Shown: positions 7,467 through 8,927 of the stretch, piece after piece
How positions within the stretch are numbered: position 1 is the stretch's first letter
Layout of the letters: each line of letters opens with the position of its first letter
Source: Candidatus Cloacimonadota bacterium
GTDB lineage: Bacteria; Cloacimonadota; Cloacimonadia; Cloacimonadales; Cloacimonadaceae
DNA length: 8,927 bases
NCBI GenBank assembly: GCA_023392795.1
Contig: JAEWNJ010000043.1
Location: 1 to 8,927 of the forward strand
Direction: 5' to 3'
The notes under the pieces: model-generated
The model's input: the letters and a program-made list of their open reading frames with translations, nothing else
The model's database searches: none
Told to the model about the DNA's origin: nothing
Made by a program: the position numbers and the translations under genes

Positions 7467-8183
7467 TTATCTCACTATTCGGTTCGGCGCTACTTTTCTT
7501 ATGATAGATTCTGACACATCAACATATACTGTATAGCCTTGATGAGTCACTACATAGCACATGTAGTACACTTGTCCATTTTCATTGTCAATAGGCACAT
7601 AAGCTATCCTTGGGTTAGTCGGTTTTACCTCTGCTCCATCAAAGACTTTGTCCTGAACCAAACTGATAGCTTGCTCCAAGCTTAAATTTATCGAGATAGG
7701 ATCAGAGCTGATGTCTGCTGTACCGTTAGTTACACTTAACTGGCGTGTGGCTAAGCTGTAATGAATTCTCAAGGTCCCTCCCCCGCCTTCAATTGAGAAG
7801 CCATTGACCTCTTGCCAATAGATAATACCAGAACCATGCATGTTACTATGGATCTTACCACTTTTCAGTTGCCCTTCCCTGGCAGAGATATATGGCATAA
7901 TTTTCGAAACTACCTGATCAAACACATTGCGCATAAACAAAGTATCTTGGGGAGCTGTTACCTCAATGTCCGTGAAATTGCCTGATATGGTCGAGAATTG
8001 CATACTTTGAAGGTTGTAGCCGATATCTCCCTCAAACCCCGTCTCAGCCTTAAACCGTTCTGCCAATTGATTGAGTTCTTGGGTTCTGCGCTCCTGATCT
8101 GCGGTATCGTTGGGATCTTCGCTGGCGAAGATCATTGTGCAGAGCAGCAGTAATAGCATTGTGACCAATGCTTTTGCGTTCAT
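7467..8183 (-). CDS. Secreted FTP/PepSY-like protein without a peptidase domain
   Basis: This 238-residue protein has a signal peptide (hydrophobic core about residues 5-19, cut near 20-21). A polar, probably helical stretch follows (22-48). Residues about 60-158 resemble the FTP (fungalysin/thermolysin propeptide) fold, notably IIYWQEVNGFSIEGGGGTL (120-138). Residues about 167-230 resemble a PepSY domain: LSLEQAISLVQDKVF, then VYYMCYVV and YTVYVDVSESIIRKV. FTP plus PepSY is the usual proregion layout of thermolysin-like (M4) peptidases, where it acts as chaperone and inhibitor. No HExxH or other catalytic motif exists here, so it would be a free-standing periplasmic or extracellular protein, perhaps an inhibitor. 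Domain calls are by eye and moderate. AAGGAG is placed seven bases before the ATG. It sits 33 bases downstream of a paralogous gene on the same strand. Its base composition looks more AT-rich than the plus-strand genes. Confidence 0.75.
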   Translation of the reverse strand: MNAKALVTMLLLLLCTMIFASEDPNDTADQERRTQELNQLAERFKAETGFEGDIGYNLQSMQFSTISGNFTDIEVTAPQDTLFMRNVFDQVVSKIMPYISAREGQLKSGKIHSNMHGSGIIYWQEVNGFSIEGGGGTLRIHYSLATRQLSVTNGTADISSDPISINLSLEQAISLVQDKVFDGAEVKPTNPRIAYVPIDNENGQVYYMCYVVTHQGYTVYVDVSESIIRKVAPNRIVR

Positions 8184-8190
8184 GTCTTTT

Positions 8191-8196
8191 CTCCTT
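8191..8196 (-). promoter_or_regulatory. Ribosome binding site of the FTP/PepSY gene
   Basis: On the minus strand AAGGAG stands seven bases before the ATG (8183-8181). It is a strong canonical site and confirms the start and the signal peptide. Confidence 0.8.
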
Positions 8197-8211
8197 TTCC
8201 CTGCATCGTAG

Positions 8212-8230
8212 AAGCGTCATCCTGACGCTT
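8212..8230 (-). repeat. Perfect 8-bp inverted repeat at the junction of the two minus-strand genes
   Basis: AAGCGTCA and TGACGCTT are separated by three bases. On the minus strand the hairpin contains the stop codon of the upstream reading frame (8219-8217) and ends 15 bases before the AAGGAG of the next gene. No U tract follows, so it is not a canonical intrinsic terminator. It could be an mRNA processing or stability element, or a protein binding site. Confidence 0.55.
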
Positions 8231-8648
8231 GCAAACGGCTGGAAGCTGTTTCCGTTTCTTCTGTTGGCATTCTCCTCAGCTTGATGCCGGTGGAGGTTTG
8301 AGTGAAATTACTGTAAGATAGGCAACTTGGGCTGGTCATTGACCTAACACTATACCTGTCATTTTGGTAGCTAGCCTGAAACCATTCACTGGGATAGCCC
8401 GTCAATATGGCTATACCAGAGTCATTGGTATAGTAGGGATCAATTTCACCGTTCAATATCTCGAGGTTCCTCATCGCTTGATGGCCTAATGAGTAAAAGC
8501 TACTATCTTTGCTGAACTTGATACCTATTACAACACCATTATCGTCCGTACTCCCAACAAATGAGTCAGAGGACACTAAGACACCACTTAGTGGCAAATT
8601 TCCTAATGGTGATGGGTCGTGGTTTACATATTCCTTTTCATATACGGC
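8217..8648 (-). pseudogene. In-frame continuation of the PepSY gene beyond the TGA, possible Ig-like/carboxypeptidase-regulatory-like tail
   Basis: Directly after the TGA the same frame reads AVYEKEYVNHDPSP and continues without a stop for 143 codons to TGA 8219-8217. Two short stretches, GSTDDNGVV and YYTNDSGIA, each inside a beta-like context, resemble the T-D-x-x-G turn of carboxypeptidase-regulatory-like Ig folds. This similarity is weak. The end (EETETASSRLQASG) is low in complexity and lacks a sorting domain. Independent translation could only begin at weak sites such as TTG 8597, with AGGA three bases before it. I favour one gene broken by a stop over two genes. I cannot name a function. 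Confidence 0.5.
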
Positions 8649-8927
8649 TCATTTTATCAAAACAGAACCTGTATGCACTTTTTCTCTACTCCAAGTATAA
8701 CGAACATCGCCTGTGACTGCATCTACGCACACTACGGTTCCCATGTACAGATTGTAGCAGAGATAATAATTCTTATTATTCTGATTCTTCCCGTTCGTAA
8801 ATTCAAGAGTTACTTTCCTTGGCTGTACCCTTGGGTTGGAACTTTTAAAGTAAACCAGATTAGCGATCCGAATGGCCTCTTCAAGCGTGATAATCGCACT
8901 AACATCTACATCCGGCAATTCCACTGT
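8649..8927 (-). CDS. PepSY-like secreted protein, partial, cut short by an in-frame TGA
   Basis: The frame is open to the right edge of the window, so the N-terminus (and any signal peptide) is missing; the GTG at 8924 is probably an internal codon. The 92 residues visible contain a PepSY-like unit: TLEEAIRIANLVYF, then NYYLCYNLYMGTVVCVDAV and GDVRYTW. The pattern LExAI ... YYxCY ... VxVD is shared with the C-terminal part of the downstream gene at 7467, so the two look like tandem paralogues. The frame stops at TGA 8651-8649 after GSVLIK, but the same frame then stays open for 143 more codons. A nonsense mutation or a base error is the simplest reading. The product, if made, would be a truncated propeptide-like protein. 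Confidence 0.55.
   Translation of the reverse strand, partial: TVELPDVDVSAIITLEEAIRIANLVYFKSSNPRVQPRKVTLEFTNGKNQNNKNYYLCYNLYMGTVVCVDAVTGDVRYTWSREKVHTGSVLIK

Noticed and set aside
8590..8651. Selenocysteine at the in-frame TGA
   Set aside because: The bases after the TGA form only a weak AT-rich 4-bp stem, not a bacterial SECIS-like hairpin, and the surrounding residues show no redox motif.
8509..8700. Small plus-strand frame of 63 codons opposite the broken PepSY gene
   Set aside because: No ribosome binding site or recognisable protein features; it is a shadow of the minus-strand frame.

Overview
The window looks like a chromosomal segment from a Gram-negative bacterium of the Fibrobacteres-Chlorobi-Bacteroidetes (FCB) group, most likely Candidatus Cloacimonadota. 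This is inferred from two secreted proteins built of fibronectin type III and jelly-roll-like modules, one with a cleaved-adhesin domain and a C-terminal type IX secretion (T9SS/Por) type A sorting domain. No taxonomic marker gene is present, so the assignment is tentative.

Layout, left to right. (1) Positions 3-1049 (+) hold the 3' part of a large modular surface or secreted protein whose 5' end lies outside the window. (2) A 114-base gap follows. It carries an unusually dense set of inverted repeats (1066-1155) ending on the ribosome binding site of the next gene, a possible structured leader RNA. (3) Positions 1164-3251 (+) encode OvoA, the 5-histidylcysteine sulfoxide synthase of ovothiol biosynthesis, with an attached methyltransferase domain. 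(4) Positions 3233-4921 (+) encode a secreted cleaved-adhesin protein; its start overlaps the end of ovoA. (5) Positions 4922-7414 (+) start one base after that stop and encode an MrfA/YprA-like DEAD/DEAH helicase with a zinc-type HNH nuclease module inside its C-terminal DUF1998 region. Genes 3-5 are packed like an operon, although their predicted functions are unrelated. (6) After a 52-base convergent gap, two minus-strand genes lie in tandem: an intact secreted FTP/PepSY-like protein (7467-8183) and, upstream of it, a related PepSY gene (8217-8927, running off the window) broken by one in-frame TGA. This end looks more AT-rich than the rest.

Points of most interest are the HNH insertion in the helicase, an apparently oxygen-dependent ovothiol synthase in a probably anaerobic lineage, the interleaved-stem leader in front of it, and the tandem peptidase-free propeptide-like genes with an in-frame stop. 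I saw no tRNA, rRNA, CRISPR array, insertion sequence or attachment site. The only gene-free stretches are short (114, 52 and 33 bases).
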